Source: an uncultured Collinsella sp. (lineage in GTDB: Bacteria > Actinomycetota > Coriobacteriia > Coriobacteriales > Coriobacteriaceae). Taken from it: a stretch of 27,367 nt of DNA. A program made the position numbers and the translations under genes. The notes beneath the pieces were generated by a model, which had not been told where the DNA came from, searched no databases, and was given only the letters and a program-made list of their open reading frames with translations. This document shows, piece after piece, positions 1 to 6,905 of the stretch (its first letter is position 1; each line of letters begins with the position of its first letter). The stretch spans positions 1 through 27,367 of the forward strand of contig CAAFQK010000005.1 of the NCBI GenBank assembly GCA_900765115.1, written 5' to 3'.

Positions 1-53
1 GCCTGCTTTGTTTTGAGAAGTGGGCTCCGCGAACTTCTCAAAACAAAGCAGGC
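1..53. repeat. Perfect 21-bp inverted repeat, 11-nt loop
   Basis: The arms at 1-21 and 33-53 are exact reverse complements around an 11-nt loop (gggctccgcga). The inner half, TGAGAAGT/ACTTCTCA, and the loop recur in the hairpin at 175-257, with the loop in the opposite orientation. There is no U-run, so a role as intrinsic terminator is only possible. I see no gene in 54-174. This looks like a dispersed intergenic palindrome; copy number elsewhere cannot be judged here. Confidence 0.85.
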
Positions 54-174
54 ACCCCGGCCCCGGCAATGTAATCTTGGCTGACCAAAGTTAGGCCCGC
101 AGCCTCCAAGGCCGCAACAGCAAAGTCCCCATTGCATTAAAAAATATCAGCCCCGCATATCGAAACGGTCGAGA

Positions 175-257
175 GGGCCGCCTCCGGGCGGGTGCCTTCC
201 TCTGAGAAGTTCGCGAAGCCCACTTCTCAGAGGAAGGCACCCGCCCGGAGGCGGCCC
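175..257. repeat. Perfect 36-bp inverted repeat, 11-nt loop, downstream of xfp
   Basis: The arms at 175-210 and 222-257 are exact reverse complements around an 11-nt loop (tcgcgaagccc). It lies 22 bp past the phosphoketolase stop codon, so in the xfp transcript it would form a very stable 36-bp stem. It may act as a terminator, 3' stabiliser or RNase III target, although no poly-U follows. Its core and loop match the hairpin at 1-53 (loop 10/11 identical after reverse complementing). Confidence 0.85.
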
Positions 258-279
258 CAGCGCGAGACCGTCCCGGATG

Positions 280-2808
280 CTATTCGTTGTCGCCCGCGGT
301 CATTTGCGTTGCGGAGAGCGCGCCGTCGGCAGCGGTTGCGGCTGCGGCGTCGGGCCAGACCCAGTCGGTGAAGGCCGGGTGATCGTAGCCCTCATCGCAC
401 GCGAACTCGAAGGCCTCGGTGCGGAATGCCTCCCACTTATCAATCCGCTCAGCAAACTTATCGGCGTCGACCATGCGCAGCACGTCCGCGGCCAGTGCCC
501 AGCGGTCCATGTTGTTCAGGCGCAGCATGTCGAACGGCGTTGTCGTGGAGCCTTTCTCCTCGTAGCCGTGGACGCGGAAGGCGTCATGGCCGGGGCGGTT
601 CCAGATCAGGCGGCGAATCGTGCCGGCATAGGCGTGGAACGCGAAGAGGACGGGCTTCTCGCCGCAGCCAAACAGCTCAGCCCAGCGCTCGTCGCCGAGA
701 GCCTGGTCGTTCTCGCAGACGTTCTGGATCTTGAGCAGGTCGACCACGTTGACGAACCATACCTTGATGCCCAGCTCGCGCAGCATGTCGGTTGCAGCCA
801 GAGCCTCAAGCGTCGGCACGTCACCGCAGGTGGCGACCACGACGTCGGCCTCGGCGAGCGAATCGGCGGTCGATGCCCACTCCCAGGTCGCAACGCCCTC
901 GGCGAGCTCCGCCTTGGCCTCGTCGACCGTCTGGAAGGTCGGAGCAGGCTGCTTGCCGCAGAAGATGGCGTTGACGCAGTCGGTGGACTGGTAGACGCGC
1001 TCGGCGACGGCGAGAGCCATGTTGGCGTCGGCCGGATAGTAGGCGTTTACGATGTGCGTGTCGTTGGCCTTGTTGAGCAGCAGGTCGATAAAGCCGGGGT
1101 CCTGATGCGAGAAGCCGTTGTGGTCCTGACGCCAAACGTGGCTCGACAGCAAAATGTTAAGGCCGCTGATGGGGGCACGCCACGGAATCTCGCGCTTGGT
1201 AGCCTCGAGCCACTTGCAGTGCTGGTTGACCATGGAGTCGACCACATGGACAAAGCTCTCGTAGGAGCTCCACACACCGGAACGGCCAGTGAGCACGTAG
1301 GCCTCAAGGAAGCCCTCGCATTGGTGCTCGGACAGCTGCTCGACGACCTTACCGGAGCCTGCCAGCAGCTCGTCGTTGGCCTCGTCCTCGTAGAAGCCGG
1401 CATCCCACTGCTTCTTGGTCACCTTGTAGGCAGCCTGCAGACGGTTGGACGCGGTCTCGTCGGGACCAAAGATGCGGAAGTCATCCATGTTCTTGGCCAG
1501 AACGTCGGCAGTGTACTCACCAAAGACGCGGGCGGCCTCGGTGGAGCCCCAGCCATGACCCTTAGTTGCGACGGGGACCTCGTGGGCATGAATATCGGGC
1601 AGCTCGAGCTCGCGACGCACCTTACCGCCGTTCGCGTTGGGGTTGGCGCCGATGCGCAACTCGCCGGTCGGCATAAAGGCCGTCACCTCGGGGCGCACCT
1701 GGCCCTCGGGCGTAAAGAGCTCCTCGGGCTTATAGGAGCGCAACCACTCACGCAGCACGCGGAAGTGCTCGTGGGTGTCCTTGGCACTCGCCAGCGGTAC
1801 CTGATGTGCGCGCCAGGAGTCCTCGGTCTTTTTGCCATCGATCTGCTTGGGGCAGGTCCAGCCCTTGGGCGTGCGGAACACGATCATCGGGTAGGCGGGA
1901 CGGACCACGGTCTCACCAGCGGCGGCCTGTGCCTGCGCGGTGGCCTTGATGTCGCAGATCTCGTCAAAGACCTGCTCAAACAGGGCAGCGAAACGCTCAT
2001 GGATGCTCGCATGGCTCTCATCGTCAAAGCCGGCGACAAAGAAGTGCGGCTTATAGCCCATGCCCTCAAAGAACTTAGTGAGCTCCTCGTCGGACACGCG
2101 GGCAAGGATGGTGGGGTTGGCGATCTTATAGCCATTGAGGTGCAGGATCGGCAGGACGATGCCGTCGGTTGCCGGGTTCACGAGTTTGTTGGACTGCCAA
2201 GAGGTCGCAAGCGGGCCGGTCTCGGACTCGCCGTCGCCCACCACGGCCACAGCGAGCAGGCTCGGATTGTCCATGACGGCGCCATAGGCGTGGCTGAGCG
2301 TATAACCGAGCTCGCCGCCCTCGTGGATGGAGCCGGGCGTCTCGGGAGCAAAGTGGCTCGGGATACCGCCGGGATAGGAGAACTGGCGGAAGAACTTCTG
2401 CAGGCCGGCCTCATCGTTGGTGATATCGGGGCGAATCTCGCGGTAGGTGCCGTCGAGCAGCGACTGCGCGGTGCCGGCAGGGCCACCATGTCCGGGACCC
2501 ATCAAAAAGATGGCATTCTGGTTGTGGTCGGCGATCAGGCGGTTAACGTGACCAAAGAGGAAGTTAATGCCCGGCGTGGTGCCCCAGTGACCAACCAGAC
2601 GGTGCTTAACGTCCGGACGGCCAAAGTCACGCGTCTCGCCGGTCTTCTCGTCCACAAAATCGGGGCGCATCAACGGGTTGGAGCGAAGATAGATCTGGCC
2701 GACGGACAGATAGTTGGAGGCGCGCCAGTACAGATCGACACCCTCGAGCGCGGATGCCGGCACCTCGTGTCCTAATTTTTGCCACGGCGTTCCCAGTGTT
2801 TTAGCCAT
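280..2808 (-). CDS. xfp: Xylulose-5-phosphate/fructose-6-phosphate phosphoketolase
   Basis: This is a cytoplasmic thiamine-diphosphate enzyme that splits xylulose-5-P (and usually fructose-6-P) with phosphate into acetyl-phosphate plus glyceraldehyde-3-P (or erythrose-4-P). It is the key step of heterofermentative and bifid-shunt sugar breakdown. The 842-residue product is close to the usual length of about 800-830. Family signatures are clear: the N-terminal GHWGTTPG segment, GPGHGGPA near residue 103, SYPGGIPSHFAPETPGSIHEGG around 145-165, and the ThDP-binding GDGESETGP near 189 followed by W..NK. The C-terminal third carries the NVVDLLKIQ and HAYAGTIR blocks. The ATG at 2808 has a good Shine-Dalgarno sequence (GAAGGGAC) about 9 nt upstream. 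The alanine-rich last 20 residues are a variable tail. The LacI-family gene lies upstream on the same strand, and its likely operators overlap the xfp promoter, which suggests sugar-dependent control. Identity is very secure; substrate preference cannot be told from sequence alone. Confidence 0.97.
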   Translation of the reverse strand: MAKTLGTPWQKLGHEVPASALEGVDLYWRASNYLSVGQIYLRSNPLMRPDFVDEKTGETRDFGRPDVKHRLVGHWGTTPGINFLFGHVNRLIADHNQNAIFLMGPGHGGPAGTAQSLLDGTYREIRPDITNDEAGLQKFFRQFSYPGGIPSHFAPETPGSIHEGGELGYTLSHAYGAVMDNPSLLAVAVVGDGESETGPLATSWQSNKLVNPATDGIVLPILHLNGYKIANPTILARVSDEELTKFFEGMGYKPHFFVAGFDDESHASIHERFAALFEQVFDEICDIKATAQAQAAAGETVVRPAYPMIVFRTPKGWTCPKQIDGKKTEDSWRAHQVPLASAKDTHEHFRVLREWLRSYKPEELFTPEGQVRPEVTAFMPTGELRIGANPNANGGKVRRELELPDIHAHEVPVATKGHGWGSTEAARVFGEYTADVLAKNMDDFRIFGPDETASNRLQAAYKVTKKQWDAGFYEDEANDELLAGSGKVVEQLSEHQCEGFLEAYVLTGRSGVWSSYESFVHVVDSMVNQHCKWLEATKREIPWRAPISGLNILLSSHVWRQDHNGFSHQDPGFIDLLLNKANDTHIVNAYYPADANMALAVAERVYQSTDCVNAIFCGKQPAPTFQTVDEAKAELAEGVATWEWASTADSLAEADVVVATCGDVPTLEALAATDMLRELGIKVWFVNVVDLLKIQNVCENDQALGDERWAELFGCGEKPVLFAFHAYAGTIRRLIWNRPGHDAFRVHGYEEKGSTTTPFDMLRLNNMDRWALAADVLRMVDADKFAERIDKWEAFRTEAFEFACDEGYDHPAFTDWVWPDAAAATAADGALSATQMTAGDNE

Positions 2809-2866
2809 TGTTTATGTCCCTTCGCTGTGCGGTCGCACTCCGATATCGCAACCATTCGCTGGGACT

Positions 2867-2893
2867 AGTATATTTGCTAAAACGTTTTATCAA
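2867..2893 (-). promoter_or_regulatory. Candidate xfp promoter
   Basis: Reading the minus strand, a -35-like TTGATA (2893-2888) and a -10 TATACT (2872-2867) are separated by 15 bp, slightly short of the ideal. Transcription would start near 2860, giving a leader of about 50 nt before the xfp ATG. A palindromic operator fills the spacer, so a bound repressor would block RNA polymerase directly. Confidence 0.55.
2878..2889. promoter_or_regulatory. LacI-type operator O1, perfect palindrome
   Basis: TAAAACGTTTTA is a perfect 12-bp palindrome with the central CG typical of LacI/GalR-family operators. It sits inside the spacer of the candidate xfp promoter. A second copy is centred exactly 21 bp away, on the same helix face. 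The natural ligand is the LacI-family protein encoded at 3013-4041. Confidence 0.7.
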
Positions 2894-2898
2894 GGTGA

Positions 2899-2910
2899 AA
2901 AAACGTTTTA
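2899..2910. promoter_or_regulatory. LacI-type operator O2
   Basis: AAAAACGTTTTA contains the same AAAACGTTTT core as O1 (10-bp perfect palindrome, 2900-2909), with one mismatch in the outer pair. Both copies are followed by TCA on the plus strand. It lies just upstream of the -35 box of the candidate xfp promoter. Confidence 0.65.
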
Positions 2911-3012
2911 TCATCCTTATCAATCCCATCGATTAGCAAAACGCGACATTCACCTGCGGCATTGCCCGTCACAGGTGCTCCACATTCGGTCTCTGCAAAT
3001 TGATAAACGTGT

Positions 3013-4041
3013 TTAGTTGTGTTTAGTAAGCTCGAGCACGCTGCCCTTAACGATAAGCTCCGGCTCCAGAACGACCTCTTCGGCACGCCTGCCGCCCCTA
3101 CCGGCAAGACGCTTGGACATGCAGCCAAAAGCATGCTCCGCAAGGACACCAGGATCCTGCTCAATGGCGGTCAGCGCCGGCTCAAAGAGAACGTCGGCCG
3201 CCGAGTTGTCATAGCTCACCACCGAGATATCGCCCGGGATGCTCTTCCCCATCTCGTGCAAGCGCTTGAGCAGACCGAGGGCGATGTTATCCGAACTTGC
3301 GAACACAGCGGTGGCATCAGTTGCGAGCACCGCCTCCGAGGCCTCGTAGGCACTCGGAATGTAGTACTCGCTCTCAAACTCCAAACGTGCGTCGATAGGC
3401 AGGCCAACCTCGCGCAGCGCGCGCTCATAGCCGGCAAGTCGCTTACGCCCCGTATTGGAACGGCGCGCGTTAACCAAGCAGGCAATGCGACGGTGGCCCT
3501 GCTCGATCAGATAGCGAGTGGCCATGTAGCCACCCATCTCGTGGTCGAACATCACCTTGTCGCACTCGAGCCCCTCAATGGCACGGTCGACCATCACGGC
3601 AGGGATAGGCAGATGGCTGACTTCTTCGCGCAGGGCGCGGTCGTCGGAGAACTCGTCGCCCACAACCAGGAAGACGCCATCAACGCCGCGCGTTACCAGC
3701 TGACGCAGCAGCTCCAGATCGTCGTCGGCACTTCCACCCGAGCTGGTAATGAAGAGCGCATAGCCGTCCTCGCGGCAGCGCTTTTCCAGGCTACCGGCGA
3801 GCGAGGCAAAAAAGCGGCTCTCGATGTTAGGGACGATAAGGCCCAGCGTGCGCGACTCGCGCATGACCAGACTACGCGCAATCTGATTAGGAACATAGTG
3901 GTTGCGCGCCGCGACCTCCTTGATGAGCTTGCGGTTTTCTTCCGAGATGCGACAGGGCCGATTATTGAGAACAAGCGAGACCGACGAGGGGGAAAGCCCC
4001 ACCTCCTGGGCGATCTGCTTGAGGGTGACTTTGTTGGCCAT
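3013..4041 (-). CDS. LacI/GalR-family transcriptional regulator, probable repressor of xfp
   Basis: This 342-residue protein has the standard two-part LacI layout. An N-terminal helix-turn-helix (VTLKQIAQEVGLSPSSVS, residues about 5-22) and hinge helix (NNRP...NQIARSLV) are followed by a periplasmic-binding-protein-like sensor domain from LGLIVPNIESRFF (about residue 65) to the end. Typical sensor motifs include GVDGVFLV, PAVMVDRAI, GHRRIACL and the ISVVSYDNS block. The ATG at 4041 is chosen because MANKVTLKQIA is the canonical start and AAGGAG lies just upstream; the reading frame stays open far upstream but only as antisense to murB. It is transcribed toward xfp with 204 bp between them, and that gap holds two LacI-type palindromes. 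The effector is not predictable; a sugar or sugar phosphate linked to the phosphoketolase pathway is the natural guess. No similar operator is seen before its own start, so autoregulation is not obvious. Confidence 0.93.
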   Translation of the reverse strand: MANKVTLKQIAQEVGLSPSSVSLVLNNRPCRISEENRKLIKEVAARNHYVPNQIARSLVMRESRTLGLIVPNIESRFFASLAGSLEKRCREDGYALFITSSGGSADDDLELLRQLVTRGVDGVFLVVGDEFSDDRALREEVSHLPIPAVMVDRAIEGLECDKVMFDHEMGGYMATRYLIEQGHRRIACLVNARRSNTGRKRLAGYERALREVGLPIDARLEFESEYYIPSAYEASEAVLATDATAVFASSDNIALGLLKRLHEMGKSIPGDISVVSYDNSAADVLFEPALTAIEQDPGVLAEHAFGCMSKRLAGRGGRRAEEVVLEPELIVKGSVLELTKHN

Positions 4042-4175
4042 CTCGCTCCTTCCAGGTTTACGCGCAATCTCTTGAAAGTATAGCGACCACCCCTCTACCT
4101 CGGTGATAAACACTTTACCAATCCAGTAGACGGCTGTTTTATCGCCGCCAGCGCACCAAATCCGTCCGGGTGGGG

Positions 4176-4181
4176 TATATT
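4176..4181 (+). promoter_or_regulatory. Possible murB -10 box
   Basis: TATATT lies 43 bp before the murB ATG in the 183-bp gap shared with the divergent LacI gene. No convincing -35 hexamer is found at 16-18 bp, so this is a weak call. Confidence 0.3.
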
Positions 4182-4224
4182 GCAATCGATTGATGACAAC
4201 GACCACCAAAAGGCGGATATTCGT

Positions 4225-5220
4225 ATGCACGAGAACGACTTTTTTAACGAGGACCTGCTGTGCGCGCTTGCTGGCGTTGCCGGCGAGGACAACGTGCTGA
4301 TGAGCGAGCCCATGCGCGAGCACACCACGTTTAAGATCGGCGGCCCGGCCGACGTCTTTGTCACGCCCGATACCGAGCAGGGCCTCGTCGCCACGCTCGA
4401 CACCTGTTATCGCTGCGACCTGCCGCTCACCATCGTGGGCAACGGCTCCGACCTGCTCGTCGGCGACAAGGGCATCCGTGGCGTCGTCGTGGCGCTGGGC
4501 GAAGGCCTCTCCAACATTACGGTCGACGGCACGCACGTCACGGCGGCGGCCGGCGCCTTGCTTTCCGATGTCGCCACTGCGGCAGCCGAGGCCGGTCTCA
4601 CCGGCATGGAGCCCATCTCGGGCATCCCCGGATCGGTCGGCGGCGCCTGCTACATGAACGCCGGTGCCTACGGTGCCTGCATGGCCGATGTGCTGGAGTC
4701 CGTGCGCGTCTACAAACCCGCTCGCCAGCTCGACGACGGCACCCGCGGTAGCGGCAACATCATCGAATTCGATGCCGACGAGCTCAACCTGGGCTATCGC
4801 AAGAGCCGCATCGCCGACGACGGCTTTATCGTGCTTTCGGCCACTTTCAATCTCGCCCCGGGCAACGCCGCGATGATCAAGGCCGACATGGACGACTACC
4901 GTCAGCGTCGCGAGGACAAGCAACCGCTCGACATGCCGAGCGCCGGCTCCACCTTCAAGCGCCCCGAGGGCTACTTTGCCGGCAAGCTCATCATGGACGC
5001 CGGCCTGCGAGGACACGCCATCGGCGGCGCACAGGTGAGCGAAAAGCACTGCGGCTTCATCGTCAACGCCGACCACGCCACCGCCGCCGATGTCGACGAA
5101 CTCATCCGCCACATCCAAACAACCGTCAAAGACCAATTCGACGTAGACCTAGAACCCGAAGTCCACCGAGTAGGCGAATTCCTATCAGAACCACCCTTAA
5201 AAAGGGTGGTTTGCTCTTAG
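4225..5220 (+). CDS. murB: UDP-N-acetylenolpyruvoylglucosamine reductase
   Basis: This cytoplasmic FAD enzyme makes UDP-N-acetylmuramate with NADPH, the second committed step of peptidoglycan synthesis. Of 331 residues, the N-terminal part is the FAD-binding fold with HTTFKIGGPAD, GNGSDLLVG (about residue 72) and GIPGSVGGACYMNAGAYG (about 132). The C-terminal substrate domain has the YRKSR segment and the PSAGSTFKRP motif carrying the usual catalytic serine, then GLRG..IGGAQVSEKH and a conserved glutamate region (LEPEVHRVGEF). The ATG at 4225 has an AGGCGG ribosome site 8 nt upstream; a TTG at 4180 in frame is less likely. Family members normally end just after GEF. Here about a dozen extra residues are read through a terminator-like hairpin, and the IS200 element begins right after the stop. 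Confidence 0.96.
   Translation: MHENDFFNEDLLCALAGVAGEDNVLMSEPMREHTTFKIGGPADVFVTPDTEQGLVATLDTCYRCDLPLTIVGNGSDLLVGDKGIRGVVVALGEGLSNITVDGTHVTAAAGALLSDVATAAAEAGLTGMEPISGIPGSVGGACYMNAGAYGACMADVLESVRVYKPARQLDDGTRGSGNIIEFDADELNLGYRKSRIADDGFIVLSATFNLAPGNAAMIKADMDDYRQRREDKQPLDMPSAGSTFKRPEGYFAGKLIMDAGLRGHAIGGAQVSEKHCGFIVNADHATAADVDELIRHIQTTVKDQFDVDLEPEVHRVGEFLSEPPLKRVVCS
5189..5211 (+). terminator. Hairpin overlapping the 3' end of murB
   Basis: AACCACCCTT (5189-5198) pairs perfectly with AAGGGTGGTT (5202-5211) across a 3-nt loop, followed by a weakly T-rich tail (tgctctt). It lies entirely inside the last murB codons, before the TAG at 5218-5220. A rho-independent terminator role is likely but the T-run is poor. 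Confidence 0.6.
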
Positions 5221-5237
5221 GGTATAACCCACGGGCT

Positions 5238-5267
5238 CCGGGCTCGCGTCTAAAGGCGCGGGCCCGG
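5238..5267. repeat. Subterminal hairpin, tnpA 3' side of IS200 element
   Basis: CCGGGCTCGCG (5238-5248) pairs with CGCGGGCCCGG (5257-5267) over an 8-nt loop, with one G-T wobble. The position fits the right-end structure recognised by TnpA. A second small hairpin (CCGGT-caaa-CCGG region, 5306-5318) lies nearer the stop codon and may limit transcription. Confidence 0.6.
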
Positions 5268-5323
5268 ACTTCGTCCAGGCCTAGTGCATCTTGACCCGTG
5301 GCGTGCCGGTCAAACCGGCGGGG

Positions 5324-5782
5324 TCACCTCCTCTTGAAGGGGTCCTCGTACTCCTTCACGCTCAGCTTGTCCAGCGCGATGTCGGCCTTCTCCTGCTCCC
5401 GGATGTACTTCGCGATCGTCGCCTCGTTCAGGCCGACGGTGGACACGTAGTAGCCCTCCGCCCAGAACTTCCTGTTGCCGAACTTGTACTTGAGGTTGGC
5501 GTGCCTGTCGAATATCATCAGCGAGCTCTTCCCCTTCAGGTAGCCCATGACGCTCGCGACGCTGTACTTCGGCGGGATCGCCAGCAGCACGTGCACGTGG
5601 TCGGGCATCAGGTGCCCCTCGATTATCTCGATCCCCTTGTACTCGCACAGCTTCCTGAGGATCTCCCCTATGTCGCTCCTGATTTGGTTGTAGATCACTT
5701 TGCGCCTATACTTCGGCGTGAACACGATGTGGTACTTGCACATCCACTTCGTGTGGGAAAGGCTGTAGGCCTTCTGGGCCAT
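5324..5782 (-). CDS. tnpA: IS200-family Y1 transposase TnpA
   Basis: This is a single-strand DNA transposase that acts as a dimer, cutting and joining the hairpin ends of its element. The 152-residue size is typical (about 140-155). The family hallmark HUH motif is present in MPDHVHVLL (about residues 59-67), and the probable nucleophilic tyrosine follows in the AKYIREQE helix (about 125). The YHIVFTPKYRRKV N-terminal strand and KFGNRKFWAEGYYVSTVG block are also diagnostic. The ATG at 5782 is chosen because MAQKAYSLSHTKW is the usual start and GGGGTGG lies just upstream; the 14 codons before it are in frame but unlike the family. The gene appears intact, so the element may be active. Confidence 0.95.
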   Translation of the reverse strand: MAQKAYSLSHTKWMCKYHIVFTPKYRRKVIYNQIRSDIGEILRKLCEYKGIEIIEGHLMPDHVHVLLAIPPKYSVASVMGYLKGKSSLMIFDRHANLKYKFGNRKFWAEGYYVSTVGLNEATIAKYIREQEKADIALDKLSVKEYEDPFKRR

Positions 5783-5869
5783 GGCGACCACCCCTTCGAC
5801 TCGAATTCTTGACGGCCTGAACAATCGTCAATATCGGTCGGAGGGGTGGCTTTGTAAAGCCGTTTGTCT

Positions 5870-5888
5870 CCACCCGCATAGCGGGTGG
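5870..5888. repeat. Subterminal hairpin, tnpA 5' side of IS200 element
   Basis: CCACCCGC (5870-5877) and GCGGGTGG (5881-5888) form a perfect 8-bp stem with a 3-nt loop, about 90 bp upstream of the tnpA start. A smaller GGCTTT/AAAGCC stem lies at 5848-5861. The position fits an IS200 left-end hairpin, though the exact tip is not resolved. Confidence 0.6.
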
Positions 5889-5937
5889 GTTGAAGCTGGC
5901 CGCTGCGCGCCCAGCAGACTAAAGTCTTGAACGCAAA

Positions 5938-5960
5938 GAAGGCCACTTAATGTGGCCTTC
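5938..5960 (-). terminator. Probable terminator of the flavodoxin-like gene
   Basis: GAAGGCCAC (5938-5946) and GTGGCCTTC (5952-5960) form a perfect 9-bp stem with a 5-nt loop. On the minus strand the stem ends in CTTC followed by TTTGCG, a short T-rich tail. It lies about 100 bp past the stop codon of the gene at 6058-6609. Confidence 0.65.
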
Positions 5961-6057
5961 GTCTTGCGCAGGACTGTAGAGCAGGGAACTTCGTGCCCCG
6001 ACGCCCGGGAGGACGTTTCATTTAGAAAGATGGACCGATCGCCGTCAGCGATGGGAG

Positions 6058-6609
6058 CTACTCCCCCAGCACGGCCTTTTTGGCGGCTGCAGCCATGTTG
6101 TCCAGATCTTCCTTGGTGGGGTGATCCTTTGCGGCGACCCAGTTATCGAGCAGCATCTTAAAGCGGACATTGTCGGGATCTTGCTCGAGCATGGCCTCGT
6201 AGCGCTGCTTGACCGCGGGGCCCATCTTGCCCTGGCACATCGCCCAACCCGCAAGCTCGGCATCCACAGCCAAATTGGAGGTCACACGATCGATAATCTG
6301 CTGATAATAGCTCTGGTCGGCCCCAAAACCGCAGGTGCCAAACAGGAACACGCGCTTGCCGTGCAAGGCGGAGAGCAACGCCGCGACCGAAGGCGTGCAC
6401 GCGCCCTTGTCGCACCAAAAACCGACGAGCACCGTGTCGGCCGCGCAGGCGCCCTGCGCCTCGAGCGCAACTTGATCCGCATCCGCATCGTCGCTCAACG
6501 CCGCGGCGTGGATAAACTCAACGCCCGCAGCCTGCAGAGCGCGCTTGATCGCGCCCGAAACCATCCTGGTATTACCGCTCTTGCTGTTAACCACCAAAGA
6601 GCATGTCAT
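6058..6609 (-). CDS. Flavodoxin-like FMN-binding protein
   Basis: The 183-residue cytoplasmic protein begins with a beta strand and phosphate-binding loop typical of flavodoxins (LVVNSKSGNTRMVSGAI, residues about 5-21). Two further strand regions follow (ADTVLVGFWCDKGACTPS and GKRVFLFGTCGFG), the places where flavodoxins contact the FMN ring. The C-terminal third (QGKMGP...RYEAMLEQDPDNVRFKMLLDNW...HPTKEDLDN) is characteristic of the single-domain flavodoxin group that annotation pipelines label flavodoxin family proteins. It probably carries electrons for an unidentified reductase; no redox partner is encoded beside it. The ATG at 6609 is used; in-frame GTGs at 6615 and 6645 are alternatives, and a GGGGGA stretch upstream could serve the GTG at 6615. 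Family assignment is good, specific role unknown. Confidence 0.85.
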   Translation of the reverse strand: MTCSLVVNSKSGNTRMVSGAIKRALQAAGVEFIHAAALSDDADADQVALEAQGACAADTVLVGFWCDKGACTPSVAALLSALHGKRVFLFGTCGFGADQSYYQQIIDRVTSNLAVDAELAGWAMCQGKMGPAVKQRYEAMLEQDPDNVRFKMLLDNWVAAKDHPTKEDLDNMAAAAKKAVLGE

Positions 6610-6645
6610 AGTCACGTTGCTCGTTTCCCCCAAAACTAAAGCCAC

Positions 6646-6905
6646 TAATGCAATTTATTAGATGAATATCTTAGTACTAACGCGACAGATGTAAACCACC
6701 GTCTGTCGATTGGCGACGCAGACGACACCTTGGGTGGATTTTGGACCGCGTGTACTTGGATTAATGCCGCCGCAGAGTGTTTCACGGAATACCGTCAAAT
6801 TGTGTCACGGAGTATCGTCAAAATGTATCACGCGCTGGTAGAACGCTATATAACAAGATGGCTCTATGGGGCAAATTAACCTGATTCATTTGTCCCGCGT
6901 CTTGC
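6646..6905. other. Intergenic region with repeat remnant
   Basis: I see no gene here. The only structure is the short 23-bp-period array at 6778-6840. The region is more AT-rich than its neighbours around 6640-6700 and could hold the promoter of the flavodoxin-like gene, but I cannot choose hexamers with confidence. Confidence 0.5.
6778..6840 (+). repeat. 23-bp tandem repeat array, about 2.4 units
   Basis: Unit 1 (6778-6800) and unit 2 (6801-6823) match at 19 of 23 positions; shared blocks are TCACGGA and CGTCAAA. A partial third unit starts at 6824 (TGTATCACG) and runs into CGCGCTGGTA (6831-6840). The same ten bases end the 23-bp array at 12849-12940. It could be the end of a lost insertion element or an orphaned regulatory array. 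Confidence 0.7.

Larger units (their letters stand above)
5238..5888 (-). mobile_element. IS200-type insertion element, tnpA only (ends approximate)
   Basis: A single Y1-HUH transposase gene (5324-5782) is flanked by hairpins: an imperfect 11-bp stem at 5238-5267 beyond the 3' side and CCACCCGC-ata-GCGGGTGG at 5870-5888 beyond the 5' side. IS200/IS605 elements lack terminal inverted repeats and target duplications and use subterminal hairpins like these, so the limits given are hairpin limits; true cleavage sites lie a few to tens of bases outside. No tnpB accessory gene is present. It sits between the murB terminator and the terminator of the flavodoxin gene, so it appears to disrupt nothing. 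Confidence 0.8.

Noticed and set aside
277..2775. 832-codon open frame on the plus strand opposite xfp
   Set aside because: Exact antisense shadow of the phosphoketolase; no domain recognisable, and explained by high GC at third codon positions.
2951..2977. CACCTG...CAGGTG hairpin between the LacI gene and xfp
   Set aside because: Only a 6-bp stem with a 15-nt loop and no T-run; too weak to call a terminator.
4180..4224. TTG start for murB 15 codons upstream
   Set aside because: The added residues are unlike the family, and the TTG overlaps the probable -10 box.
4042..5136. In-frame upstream extension of the LacI gene to 707 codons
   Set aside because: The extension is antisense to murB, and the canonical MANKVTLKQIA start has a good ribosome site.
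6778..6840. CRISPR-like array (also considered for 12849-12940)
   Set aside because: The repeats are contiguous 23-bp units without unique spacers, very few in number, and no cas genes are present.
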